A DNA stretch of 64,000 nucleotides from Perkinsus olseni. Its lineage: Eukaryota; Perkinsozoa; Perkinsida. Below, one piece after another: positions 34,201-46,900 of the stretch. Every line of letters starts with the position of its first letter. The first letter of the stretch is position 1. The stretch spans positions 1 through 64,000 of the forward strand of contig JABANN010000092.1 of assembly GCA_013115125.1 (NCBI GenBank), in the 5' to 3' direction. Both the position numbers and the translations under genes were made by a program. The notes beneath the pieces are model-generated. The model saw only the letters and a program-made list of their open reading frames with translations. It did no database searches and was not told the DNA's origin.

Positions 34201-36556
34201 GCTCAGGTGGAGAAGCTGTCGCCGAGCAGTGAGCGTCGACTGACCAGCTTCTCGAAGGTCTTTACGCATCTCAGCTTCTTCGTGTTATAATCCCAAACCT
34301 GCAAGAAGCCACTGTAGCCGCATATTGCCACCAATGGCGAGCTCGGATGGCAGTCTAGCCCGTGCACTGCGGAATCGAGCCCTGATGGACGGAAGATCAG
34401 GCGGCGGCGGCGGCTGCTGCTGCTGGTCATCGAATTTCACCCTGCAGTATCAGGTGACCTTGACGGTCAGCAGCTTTGAGCTCGTAGAAGGCTTCGGACT
34501 GGACGTAAACGACAAGTGCTGATGCTGTAGTGACCATGAAGGGCTCGCAATGGAAGCTTTCTCGAGTCGAGGCGTCTCCGTTGGTAGAGGCGCCGCCTGA
34601 ACAGCTTCGGAGTCCTAACAGGTTCGAAACTCCCTCAAGTTTCCTCTTACCCGGACTCTTCGAAGGTGATTTGGATCTCCTTGACGCATTTCCCTTGCTG
34701 CCACTCATCACCTCTGCCTGAAGGAATTGACATGAGGAAACCTTATCGGGGGTCGCCAGCAGCGAGAGGACCTTAGTGGCCCGGAAGGAGATGCTCTTAA
34801 TTGCTCCAGCCGACAAATCCTCGAACCACGCCTGTAGGAGACGAAGTAGCTCCCGGAGCTGCATTGCCGTTTATCGTTCCCCTACTTGAATTTTGAACCC
34901 AAAATCGTAAAACCTCACGGCACCATCAGCCGAGCCAACAACGACAAACTCTTGATGTACCTGGGTATATAATGGGGAGCAATGTCCACGGAAGACGTAG
35001 TGGTACCTTGAGGACGTTCAAGCTGGTGTCCGGGGTGAGCCGTATAATCTTTACGGCCCTCCTCTGGCGCGAAATCGACTGGCCGGCGTCAGAGATGAGA
35101 GAGTAGTCCCAGATGAGGACATCGCCGTCCACGGTACCGGTGGCGACCTACTGGGGGTGCAGTTCTTAAAGTGCATCGGTCGTCGTCACCTGGGAGGTGT
35201 TGGGCATGAAGACAGTCATAGTGAAGTCGCCGACACGCTGGCTCAAGTCCTTAGGACACAGCACCGGGCAGTAGAACTGCATGGGGACTGGTGGGAGCTC
35301 CTTCGGAGCGGAATATATCTGCCTGTTGCGTTGAAGATGATACTGGAGGGTATGAACTTCACCTTGCTAGGAGAGGTGGGCTGCTTCGTGGCTGCGTCCC
35401 TGTCCCACCGCCAGAAGAAAGCGCGCCTTTTCCCATTTGTTGCGATCTCCGTCACGTCCCACTGATTGAATGTAACCGTCGTTTGCAAGTCGTTGTCATC
35501 TATCTGAATCGCCAATCGGGGATGTCAGCACCGCGAGGCGGAAGTTTCTGAGTATCCTACTCGACCAATGCAAATCGGCTGGAGCCGTTCGGCATCTGTC
35601 CAGTTCCAGACAGCTATGGTCTGGGAATTGTCCTTCCCAGGATCTATGAAAGAGAGGCTTTCGGGTTCGAAGTCTCGAGAGCGATAGCTGAACTACCCTC
35701 GTCATCATCTCCCTCGCCGTTCGCCTTTACTGGAGCCTGACACCCACACTCGGGTATGGGGACTGCCGTCCCTCCCCCTACCGTCGCGGACACAGTCACG
35801 ATGAACTTCCCGTCAGGTGTGATGTCGCAGGCCACAACTCCATACGGATGAGGGTCGACGATCGTGCGTACCGGCGCGGCAGTGTGCCTGAATGCTTAGT
35901 CTCGGGAACGGTGATTGTCACCGATGAGCCACCTGTTCCAGACTACGAGGAGGCTTTGCTCCCCAGCATCCGCGGTCACCAACCACCGTCGATCGCGGCT
36001 CAGTGCGGTTGACGTAATCCCGTTAACGTGGCCCTGAGTTCAGTAACGCCTCGAAGGGACCTACCGCCTAGGGACGGTTCAAAGACTTTTCAGGAAATGA
36101 AAGGGAGTGTCAGTGTGATCGGATAGGACCCGGTGAAGCTTTGGCACTTCTACTTGGAAAACACCCCTATTTTTGCGGTGACGGGCACAAACCTGTAAGA
36201 GCTGCTGCTGCCCCGTGGTGTAGTTGTAAATGACTCCGCAGTTGGCAGTAGGGTAGAACAGCTCGGTTCGATCCTCTCCCACAACCTCCAGATTATGAAC
36301 CGAGCCGCTGAGCTCTCTGTTGAGGCCTGGAGTAGCCGTTGGTTATGGGGGGCGATGAGCAATAGTGTGACACCCACCGAGGCTCCACTCCAGCGTCAGA
36401 GCATTCGCGGAAATGGAGGACTTCGGCGTGGTGTCCATTGGAAAGATATTCGTCACGTTTGCTTCTTAATTTCGGATCTCCCCGACTAGAGACGCCACCG
36501 AGGCGCCGGTGGAACTCGTCCACGTACCCATTCATGGTGAATTCACTTTCAAACAC
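31297..36556 (-). CDS. CFAP251/WDR66-like WD40 and EF-hand axonemal protein
   Basis: Reading on the minus strand, WD40 exons come first: ANALTLEWSLG, CGVIYNYTTGQQQLLQ (36170-36280), AVHGLDCHPSSPLVAICGYS with GFLQVWDYNTKKL (about 34270-34390), LKFSPNGKYLLVGFTNGHCK, HLAFAHDSAYCATAHSDYCV, WFPFGFRGDHSKILISDDHF and NPVKQMGLVAHPGRVAAIAT. The C-terminal part follows: EGGREGELLHDMKQFFYYSQ LRSQG, an EF-hand LDGTIPVAEIPNMMCALG, SAEVRYSRFFETGRY with KVTFEDFVG, and a second EF-hand-like DPDERLSYKEFAQCLKSLV. This is the architecture of CFAP251, a calmodulin- and spoke-associated protein at radial spoke 3 of motile axonemes. Introns are short, one about 280 nt. The start is near 36556 (or a further 5' exon) and the stop lies between 31297 and 31480; both are approximate. 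Confidence 0.85.
33255..33281. repeat. Perfect 13-bp-arm hairpin
   Basis: Arms 33255-33267 (cggaaagggccga) and 33269-33281 are perfect reverse complements with a one-base loop. Pairing continues outward with ATT/AAT past a single bulge. It lies in what I read as the longest CFAP251 intron (about 33205-33480). Confidence 0.7.
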
Positions 36557-37986
36557 AACTTAGCATTATTATGCAGCTTTGTCAAAAGAGGTAGCAGCGA
36601 CAATCTTGCCCGACGCAGCCACGTTTATGTAGAGAGGAATCCTCGTGAGGCTCACAACGACGGATTCACATGCGGCTCACTTGTATTAGTCGTTGGTCTA
36701 ATATCCAAATCGTCGCAGCAAACCCACCCGAACGGCGAACTTCGAAGCGTAAGGTGGCATGAATGACTCCTAGCCTAGAAACAAAATTGAGACAAAGTTG
36801 ATGCCGCCAGGGGCTAACAGAGTCCATGGCTTTAAACCTCAACCCGACAAAGAGCCCCCTCACGAAAGACGGCCGCCAGACTCCACACTCGGCCGTCCAA
36901 CCCCTCTACGCAAATGTGAGAAGAATGCATTCTCACTCTTCGCTGTGAAGTTCTTCTTCTCTTCTACTGGTCCACAAGTGACAAACCTCGCAGAATTGTC
37001 ACCGTGACAAGGTGAATCAAGGTGGTTCGAGGTGAGATTAAGGATGAGTTGGCGTCACGTACATTCTGACTTCAATATTCGACGCCGAGCTGAATTCTTA
37101 GGAGACCCTTGGAGCTCCTTAAAAACGCCGAGAAATCTCCCTCAGCAAAAGGTGACACGTGCGAGGATCGACCCTCGACGGGATGTATGCGGAGGATTAC
37201 CAACCGGCTGCTCGTCCACCGCACCACAGATGCGAAGATAAGGTCGGTCGGAAACTCGCAACGACTAAACGAGCCTCATTGTCTGCAAGTAAATTACTCA
37301 TGCGGGATGGGATTCGAACTCGGGCTCTGATTCTCCCGAAAGTTGTCGCCTAATGTCAGTTGTCCCAAACCAACCTCCCTTGGTGTGGGACACTCTTGCT
37401 CGTAGGGGCCCCTCGGCGGAATCGGTCTATCCAGAATAAGTTTCGAATTTTTCCCTCGCCTAGCGCATTCTCAACTCGTTTTTCTCGACGCGGTTTTGAT
37501 TTTTCGCAGGCTGTAATATAATCGGGCTCCGGTTACTCGAAGTTTCCGAGTTCCTGCTGGCTCTGCCGAAAAAAAGACCGCCGTCCTCAGCAGGGGCGCA
37601 TTTGCGTTCTTTTGAATTGTTTCATTCCCTAAGGCGTTCTCTGAATTCTCATACAGGCTCAGTTCTGGTGCGTGGGGTGAATTTAGGAAGAGGTATACTC
37701 AGCAGCCGCATACCATGGAGAGAGGAGAAAGTTCTCCTGACGGCAGATGGCTTATGAAACGGCGGCCAATCGCGATGGGAGTGCCTCTAAGGCGTGGTCG
37801 ATAGCCCAGTAAGCGCGTGGAGTCCTGCCCCTTATTACTGCCGCCTTCTCTATACCGGTCATTTCCTTTGTCATGGATCTCGCAGTGTTCGTAGTAGATA
37901 ACACTACCAGGGGTTGGCAGGCGGCGTTTCGATACGTAGATGTAATCGGGCTCATTTTAGTTAACGTATTTGCTCTCATACCGTTC
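36557..37986. other. Intergenic region between divergent genes
   Basis: Separates the start of CFAP251 (minus) from the nucleoporin (plus). Short ORFs only. Two stretches (around 37160-37180 and 37300-37325) resemble antisense tRNA T-arms but do not fold. An in-frame ATG at 37873 is discussed under the nucleoporin. Confidence 0.45.
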
Positions 37987-40900
37987 ATGACGGAGCCTTC
38001 AGTCGTCTATGCTGATGACTGTGAGCTGCCGGCATTCCGCCACGGCCCCGGTCGCGTTAATGTGAGGACTTGGGCCTCAGCTCCTGGTCACCGTCAGGTC
38101 TTCGGAGCCTACTCAGCGGACCGAGGAGGCTTCTTCTCCGTCAGCGCTTCCGAGCTGGCGACGGCCCTGCAACCCAGCCCCTCCGACGACGACGATCTGG
38201 ACCTAGGCTCCCGAGTTACCGTCGGGTCCGCGGTAATGGAAGGCTCGCATGTAGTGGGGTTGGCGGTCGACAACGGACAAACACGACTGGCTGCTGCAGC
38301 GGACGATGGTACTGTTTCGATTTTCGATCTTCCCATCGGGTCGGGTGCCAAACCGGAGACGATAGACTTGGGGATAGGCTCCAAATTCTGCAGTATGAAC
38401 TGGTGTGATGATGACTCTTTGCTGGTGGCGGCTTTTGATACGGCACTGTGCTGTAGGGTCGCTCAGGGAAGGGCGTCTGTGGTGGGCAGGGCCACTGATC
38501 TCGTCTCGGCTACTGCCGCTTGCGCTGTCGACGACACTACCGTTGCCATAGCCGATACTCTAGGGGAGCCCGAGAGAGTGCGTCTCTGGAATACTGAGAC
38601 CGACTCAGTGACGTCTTCTGAGATTGAGGGATTGTGTGACGTTTTCAGTGGTGACGAGATGCTGTCGGATTCGCCCCCATGGGTTGTCCATAACGTCTGT
38701 AGTCTCCGTGGCAAGGAGTTTGCTGCAGTGATAGGCCCCGCTGCAGGAGCTCAAGGCATAAGTTATAGCGCCGTTGCTATTGTGGAGATGCAGGAAGACC
38801 GTCGCCTATTGACGAAGGCGGTTATCATGGACCCTTACTTTGTCGAGTCTGAATGTCTGCCGGAGCGGCCAGCTGGATGGACTTATTTCTTACCGTCCAG
38901 AGGCCTACTCTTCTGCGGCCATGCCTGCTCTGGCCAAGTAGCTGTTATTGAGGAGCCCCATGATGATGTCGATGAGTGGACCTGCTGGGTGAGTCCGGAA
39001 GGGCGGCAGCTGGGGTGTGCCGTGCAAGGAGAATCCAATCTGTGCCTTGGAGGACCCCCGGTGGTAGCGGAGCTAGAGAAGCCAGTATCGCTGCCGGTGA
39101 CTGAAGGATCTACGGACCGCGTCGAAGTGTATCGGATGGTCTTACTATCGCATTCGGACGGGAAGACGAGTAGCGTACACTACATGGAGGACCGACCAGA
39201 GGTTGGCGTACCGCAACTCGACGAGATTAAGAAGCCACCATTCCACCTGAAATTTGGCGAAGCCGACCCTGCGGTAAGGCCGGAGCCGAGCTCCTCTGAG
39301 CCCACGGGAGATTCTCAGGCCGGGACGACAGTGCAGGCTCCAAGCCCTTCCAAGGAGGGCAGCTCGGGTTTCGGTGTATTCGGTAGTGGGAAGACCACAA
39401 GCGGAGGCTTCGGTGCTTTCTCGTCACCGTCGTCTTCTGGGGCCGCGTTCGGTGTCTTCGGAGGAGACTCGAAGAAGTCCTCGGGCGGGGGCTTCGGTGC
39501 TTTCTCGTCACCGTCGTCTTCTGGGACCGCGTTCGGTGTCTTCGGAGGAGGTTCTGTGGTATCCTCGAGCGGCGGCTTCGGTGCGTTCGGTACTTCTGCG
39601 TCCTTTGGTGCGTTTGGTAGCGGCCATGGTGGGTCGGGCTCGTCCGCAGGGTTTGGTGCGTTAAGCACTCCGGTGAAAAGTGGGGGTCCCTTCGGCGGGA
39701 ATGGTAGTGGCAGTAAGGCAACCAATAGTATCTTTAAGGACCTGGCGGAGGCTCCAAAGATTAGTATATCCGATAGCAGTAGTGAGGAGGGGGAGGAGAA
39801 GGCTAAGCCAGCGCAGCGGAAACTGAGCAGCGAAGGGAAGCAGAGGAAGGGCAGTGGCGGTCTCAAGTTGGGGCTGTCTCCGAAGAAGTCCGAGAAGACT
39901 ATTTCGACCAAGCAGAAGGCCGCTGAGAGTGACGATGGTAATGGGGATCATACTTGGGATGGGGGCGGACTTGCTTTCATTGCTATTTCAGATGACTCGA
40001 CTCCGGCAGCGGGCGACAACTTCGCTTCCGAGTTGGCAGATGCTTTGGCTGACGTTAGTCTCGAGAAGGATGAGGATGCTGAGCATGGTAGTAGGGTATC
40101 TGGCCAGGGTCCTCCCGATGGTCTCACAGTATCATTGGGGCTGCCGAATTTATGCCTAGCTTTAACTATGTGAGTCCCTCGGGATCTGCTCCTTATGTAC
40201 TTGCCGGATTCAAGGCGTTGCTGGTCTGGCAGCACAACAATGCACCAACTTGGATTCTCGCTTTCGAACCGACGATAGTCTCAGTTCACCGAGGCTCGAA
40301 ACCTAATTCGCCAAATACAATGACCAAAGCGAGCCGTGCTCCGCCCGGCTAGCCGCACATCCGATGCTTCAAGCTAAAACGAGTTGGTTTACCACAACAG
40401 TTGGTTAGACTAAATTTTCGACCTCACTAAGAAAGTGTGAAGTCTTCCTCTGACTGGGTTGTGTGTTGCAGGTCGAGAGGAGGAAGAAGTCCCTGCTAAG
40501 GAGAAGAAGAATCAATCCGCCCTCCACAGCAAGAACCCGTTCACCAGTATGCCATCCTCGAGTGGCTTCGGGACGTTCGGCGGTGCGGGCCAGAGTGCCT
40601 CCAGCGGCTTCTTCTCGTCGGGCTTCGGCAGCTCCTCCTCTACCGGAGTGGCCAGTGGTTTCGGCGCGTTCAGCAGCGCTGTGGCCCCTACGACTGGACC
40701 CTTCAGCCAGGTGGCCTCATCATCCAGTGCGAATAATGTCTTGGTAGGCTCTGCGCAGTCCCCGAGCCCCTTCAAGCTCGTCGGTCAAACTGCCTCTTCT
40801 GGCAACCCATTCGGAGGGTTCGGTGCATCTATGAACAGTTCGGCTAGTGGCTTTGGAGCCTTCGGTGGTGCCGCCAAGTCTACGGGGCCGTTTGCGAAGG

Positions 40901-43900
40901 CCAGTGTCTTCGAGACTCCCACGAAGGATGAGGAAGGAGCGGCGAAGGCTGAGGTGAGGAAAACTGCATCAATTGAAGGCGAAGGGCTGACACCTAGTGG
41001 GAGAGAGGAGGACGATGGGGTTGAAGGAGAGGAGGTCGATGAGGTTGAAGGAGAGGAGGTCAGTGAGGTTGAAGGAGAGGAGGTCAGTGAGGTTGAAGGA
41101 GAGGAGGTCAGTGAGGCTGGAGGAGAGGAGGTCGATGAGGTTGAAGGAGAGGAGGTCGATGAGGTTGAAGGAGAGGAGGCTTTTGACGATGAAGAGGAGA
41201 AGCATGTGACGAAGCTTGCTGAGGATGAGGAGAACTGCAAGAACGGCGAGAAGGGTAATCGTGAGCCATGGCCGTCATGGCCTCCGGTCTCGTCAATGGC
41301 CTTCTCATCCCCGGCTCAGATGCCTCTACTCCGACGCACGACCGCCTCCCCTCAGTGGGTGTGGATGGCTCAGTTGAAACGGGTCGTAGTAGCCGTGGTA
41401 GTAGGGGGGTGCACGACTAGCCTCGGGTGATGAGATTGGGAATAGAGGGTATCTCGATGTTACCTAAGGGTCTCACTCTCTTGACGTTTACACGCATGTG
41501 ACTTAACGCTAAGGTCATGAATGCTCTTCGAAGCGCGGCCGCGTGACAGCCTGAGCTGGCCGAGTTCTCGCCGTGGGCTTTCTGGCGCCTGATAGTCGCG
41601 ACTTGGAATTACGTCCCCTTGGAGTACTGTAGTCCCGTAGCTTGTCTGTGGTAATGATGTGCGCGTATCGACTCTCGAAGGGATGCCTGAATGAGGTCGT
41701 TAGAACCCCGGGGATTATACTGTTCATCGGTCGACCCGAGGGACGCATACACGTTAGGACAGAGAAACGGGGGTTTTTCGGACTCAAAGGTTATTTCCGA
41801 GCAATTACCATTCTCACGTTAGTACTGGAGAGATCTCACCCTGTTCGGGGGTGGCCTATCGTGATGCCTTCTTTCACCTCAGGCGCGACAGAACGAGGAC
41901 GGGATGTTGCTGAGAAGAGGATGGAGACGCCAGCGAGATCGAGTGTGATCCGGACCAATAGGAGTCCAGAGTCTGGCGGGAGTATCTTCGATGCCATTCC
42001 CAAGGCGGCTCCCTTGGTAATTAGCGATAGTAGCAGCAGTGGTAGTAGTGAAGAGGAGGAGTCGAGTGACTCTGATGAGGACAGCGGGAAGAGAGTGTCC
42101 AAGGCACGTGGGGCGGTGAGGGCTAAGCTGGCTGCTAGGAAGGCAGCTCCTGCCTTGAGGGGAGAGGCTGAAGAAGAGGCCACTCCCGTAGAAGAGGGCA
42201 AGAAGGCGGGCGCTCTGGAGGGCCGCAAGAAGACCGCAGTAGTTGAAGAGGAGGAAGGGGAGACTAGCGAAGTGGGTGACCATGAGGGAGACGAAGAGGC
42301 TGGAGCCGATGAGGGTGACGATGAAGGAAAGGAGAAGGGAGGTATTTTGTTGTGTCTATCCTCTCGTTGAGCCTCACTCCCGCATCACTCAGGTGGTCTA
42401 TTCGCCGCTGCCCCCGCGTCCTCTAGCAGCGGTGGCTTTGGGGCTTTCGGTGGCGCCGGAGCGGCGCAGTCGTCCTCTTCGGCCAGTCCGTTTGGAGCCC
42501 CACCGGCTGCTACTTCGGCCTTCGGGAGTAAGCCGGCAGCACCGAGTAATATCCCCGCCTCTGCAGCAGCCCTCCGCCATACCCTCCATCCTCAGGTCCT
42601 TTCGGGGCCCAGTCTAGCAGTGCAGGTTTCGGCTCATTCGGTGCATCCCAGAGCAGCAGCAGTTCTCCCTTCGGTGGTGCCCCCGCCTCCTCATCTGCTG
42701 AGGGTTCCGGCGCCTTCGGGGCGAAGGCCGCTAGTCCAAGTAGTCCCCTCGTGCAGAACCTCTTCTGATCAAACGGTTGATTACTCAGGCCCATTCGGAT
42801 CGGCACCTCCTGCTGGCGGTGGCGGTTTCGGAGCATTCGGGAGTGGAGGCGCTGCGCCTTCCTCCGGCGGCGGCTTCGGTGCCTTTGGTGCGACCTCGTT
42901 GTCGTCAGCTCCTCAGGCAGGCTCTAGCTTCGGTGCTTTCGGTGGCGGAGCACAGAAACCAGGACCCTTCGGTAACCTCTCCTGAGCATCTCCATTTGGA
43001 CAACTCTTCCCCTACAGGTTCGACACCCTCCACAGGCGGCGGCCTGGGAGCGTTCGGCTCAACATCACAATCCAGCAGCAGCGGGTTTGGCGCCTTTGGT
43101 GGTGGCAGCACGCAGTCTGCGTCTGGCTTCGGTGCATTCGGAGGTGGGATCTTAATGGTTGGTTCCAGAACATCACCTTCCCCTCTTTCACCGCTCGCAG
43201 GCACCTCAACCGCGGCCTCGGGAAGTGGCGGTTTCGGTGCATTCGGCAGCTCGTCGAATACTCAGACCGGCAGTGGTTTCGGTGCCTTCGGTGGCGGGCA
43301 GACCTCTACCGGCTTCGGAGCCTTCGGAGGTGGTAGCAGCTCACACTCTCAGAAGGATGACGATGAAGAGGAGAAAGCAGCACCGGCCAAAGAGGAGTCT
43401 GTGCAAAGGGAGAAGGATGCTGACGGGAAAGGTCAAGAGACTAAGAAAGAGGGCGATCGCAGGGAAGATGGAAAGGCTTCTCCCGCTCACAGTGGAGCGG
43501 ATAAGAAGGAAGGAAAAGAAGAAAGTAGTCTTCCATGCCTTCGGGGACGCTAGATGTTATCAAACATCCAAAGCGGATTCGTGCTTTGACATACTCCCGA
43601 TTAGCTTGGAGTCCCGGTACCCCTTTGCCTGCTTATCAGAGTCCCCATCACCAGTCGCCTCTAGTAATGCTCCCAGCCTTGGTGATGCCCGCCTGGTTTC
43701 TAGAGCGTCTGAGGTAGGAAGGGGCAGCTGACTGCTGGTCGGGGAGGATAATCTCACGCTAGGTGACCCCTCCAGCTGAGCCCGAACGGCCCTCGGTTGA
43801 AGAATCTCAGAAGAAGACTAAAGCGCTACTTGAGGAGATTGCCAAGGATGCGGACGATGGGGATGACTCTAGAGAAGCTCGAGCCCTGTTTTCCGAGGTT

Positions 43901-46900
43901 GAGAAGGACCTGGAACAGTTGGAGGCCTTCATGACAGAGGCTAGGAGGTCGCCGTGCAAGGCAGCGCCGCAAGTGGACATCAGTAATGAGGTGTGGACGC
44001 AGCTGAGGAAGAGTGTGGAGAGTCTCACTGAGGTGGCCAACGAGGAGACCATGAAGCAGCTGGATGAGGTGGGTTAAGGAGGCGGCCTCTTTGGGTGCCG
44101 ATCAGTGGGTGCCTGCCAGATCCAGCGGAAGAATTACGCGTTGAATGCGCAGCTTAATGAGGAGATGCTGGCGGAGGACAAGGAGCCCAGCGAGGTCGTT
44201 GTGGAGTTGAGACAACGCTGCAAGGACATCAGCGCCCGCATCGACGAGGCTTATGGGGAGTGCAAGAAGGTAGTCGGGTGGAACAAAGCATCTTCTGTGC
44301 TGTTGACCAGCTGCTTGGGCAGGCTTTGTTCATGCGACGTGGACGGAGGCAGTCTGGAGGGAGCAGAGCCCCTCCCTCTCCCGAGGTCCCTCCAGCTCCA
44401 CGCGTACCGATACGCCCCCGGCCATCAGTCATAGTGGATGGGCCGACGATGCCTGCTTCGCTACTAGCTCCTCCCGCACGTCGGCGGCAGGAGCAGCGGA
44501 AGAGCGGTGGTGGATCGGCTCTTGGGAGACTGGCTCAGTCCTCCCCTCAGTCCTCGACGGTCAACAGATCGAGGCCCACCCCGCCGGCGATACGTATTCA
44601 GCCAGAGGAGAACGTAGACTCCCTTAGAGCCACGGTTCGTCGTATGAGAAACCCTCTGAGGCGCCGCACCTCTACCGCAGCAGCCAGCAACGCCAGTAGC
44701 CCTCCGACGACTGTGGGCGCCCTATTGAGCAGCAAATCCACCGAGGGGAAGGTGGTGGCCCCAGCTCTGGCGTTGAGCGATGAGAAGGAGAACGATGGAG
44801 CCGCGCCCAATATTTGGAGCATCATGCGGACCAAGGCTAACGTGTCGGTGGAAATACAAAGTCTCTGGGAGAAGGTAGGGATCGATCAATCCTGTCCAAC
44901 TGTATTGATGGAGTGGTAGGTGTCGGAGATGGAGCGGAGACTGAGGGAAGTGAGGCTCGAGAGAGGAGCAGCCAAGCACCTTCGACAACGCCCAGCGATT
45001 GCTGCCCCAATGGCCGCTCTCGTAGACGACCAGCCGGCCCCGGCCGAGGACGATAAAGTTGCTGTGAGCCGGCCACCCTCGGTATCGTGTCTTCACCGTC
45101 TGCCCTTCAGAATGTCCGCAGTGAGCTACGACACCAACTTGACAGCTCCCGCACTGGCTCCATCGGCCGAGCGCCGAGTAGCGGGTCCTGGTCTGAGGCC
45201 TCGGACTTTGCAGCTGGCGGGAGCAGCGTAGCAGGCACCTACTCAACACCTTCCGTCACTAACGTGCCTGCGGCGGCCGGTGGTCTTATGTTCGTGAACC
45301 CCTTGGGGGGGTCTGGGACTCCAACGTTCGGCGGGGGCAGAGCCTCCCCCGCTGCCTCGAACAGTCGGTCTCCGTCGAGGGCCTCTAAGGAGTCGGTCAA
45401 ATCGATCAATGCAGCCCGAGAGGCGGCAATCCCAAAGGCTGTAAGCTATTGGCAACGACACTCACTGCGCTGGCTCAATTTTGTGGTGCGCGACAAATTC
45501 GTGTGTACGGTGATGCTCTCAGGTCGTACCGCCCGCACCGAAGTTGGAGACGATACCATCAGTACCACCTCCTCCGAAGCTCAATGCTAGCCCTCCGAGG
45601 AGTAGGGGGAAATTTGGTAGGGCCCAGCGTATTTAAAAATGTATTTCTTCAGCCACGAAGCATCGTACGTTGAGTAGCAGCATGAGCTTTGGCCCTCCGA
45701 AGGAGAGTGAGAAGAAGACGCCAGACGTAGGCACGGCGGCAGCTGTATGGTCCTCTACAGAGTGTGTCGCCGGCAGACCCCTCCCTCTCAATCTCGCAAG
45801 GCGGCAACTGAGGACACCAAGTTGCAGTTCGGCAGCTCAGCAGCCGCTGCTCCTCCGAGCACACCGGTGAAAACGACGGGTGGGTGTTTCGAACTCGGGT
45901 GGGCTTCACTTGATGCCTTCAGACACTAAGCAGCCGGAAGCCGCAACTACTCCGGCCTCGGAGACCGTCTCTCCCGCCATTGCTGCGACCCCAACTGCTC
46001 CTGCCTCCGGGGACGTAGGAGAGTCATTGCCCCGAAGCGTGCTCGCTCATCGTACGCTGTCAGGTTGCGAGTACGAGCCAGACGTCTCAGCCGAGTACCC
46101 CACCACCTGTCGCTCCTAAACCAGCGGGTAAGCTCGATGATAGTTAGTTCCGTCATACATCTACTCTTTAGGTGGGCTCTTCGGCGCCCCTGTGGGTTCC
46201 AGTTCTACTAGCGGGGCCTTTGGGGCCTTCGGAAGCTCTCAGAAGGGACAGTCGAGTTCATCCAGCAGCATGTTTGGGTCAGCACCTTCTGCCTCCAAGC
46301 CTGCTCCAGGTAAGGGACGAAGCATGGGAGACCATCAGTTTTCCCTCCCGTCCGCAGGTGGCCTCTTCGGCAGCGCTCCCTCCAGTGCTAGTGGTGGGCT
46401 CTTCGGCGGCAGCGGTACCGTTCAGTCTAGCAGCTCCGGTGCTAGTCCATTCAACTCCTCTTCGAGCAGTTCCTCCAGCACGACGCCCAAGCCTGGTACG
46501 ATGCGTTCCCCTTTTCGGTTAGCCACATGCTGTTCTCGTCTCCCAGGTGGTCTATTCGGCGCTGCCCCCGCGTGCTCGTCTAGCAGCGGTGGCTTTGGGG
46601 CTTTCGGTGGCGGCGGAGCGGCGCAGTCGTCCTCTTCGGCCAGTCCGTTTGGAGCCCCACCGGCTGCTACTTCGGCCTTCGGGAGCAAACCGGCAGCACC
46701 GAGTAATATTCTCACCTCTGCAGCAGCCCTCCTCCGCACCCTCCATCCTCAGGTCCTTTCGGGGCCCAGTCTAGCAGTGCAGGTTTCGGCTCATTCGGTG
46801 CATCCCAGAGCNNNNNNNNNNNNNNNNNNNNNNNNNNNNNNNNNNNNNNNNNNNNNNNNNNNNNNNNNNNNNNNNNNNNNNNNNNNNNNNNNNNNNNNNN

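Noticed and set aside
37155-37350. Two antisense T-arm-like stretches (GGATCGACCCTCG and GGGATTCGAACTCGGG)
   Set aside because: Neither gives a consistent acceptor stem or a full set of arms; at most decayed tRNA-derived fragments.
39227-39911. Minus-strand Pro- or Arg/Thr-rich ORFs opposite the FG repeats
   Set aside because: Low-complexity mirror of the FG repeat codons.
41515-42283. Minus-strand ORFs in the nucleoporin interior
   Set aside because: Antisense of acidic low-complexity coding sequence; no domain or signal.
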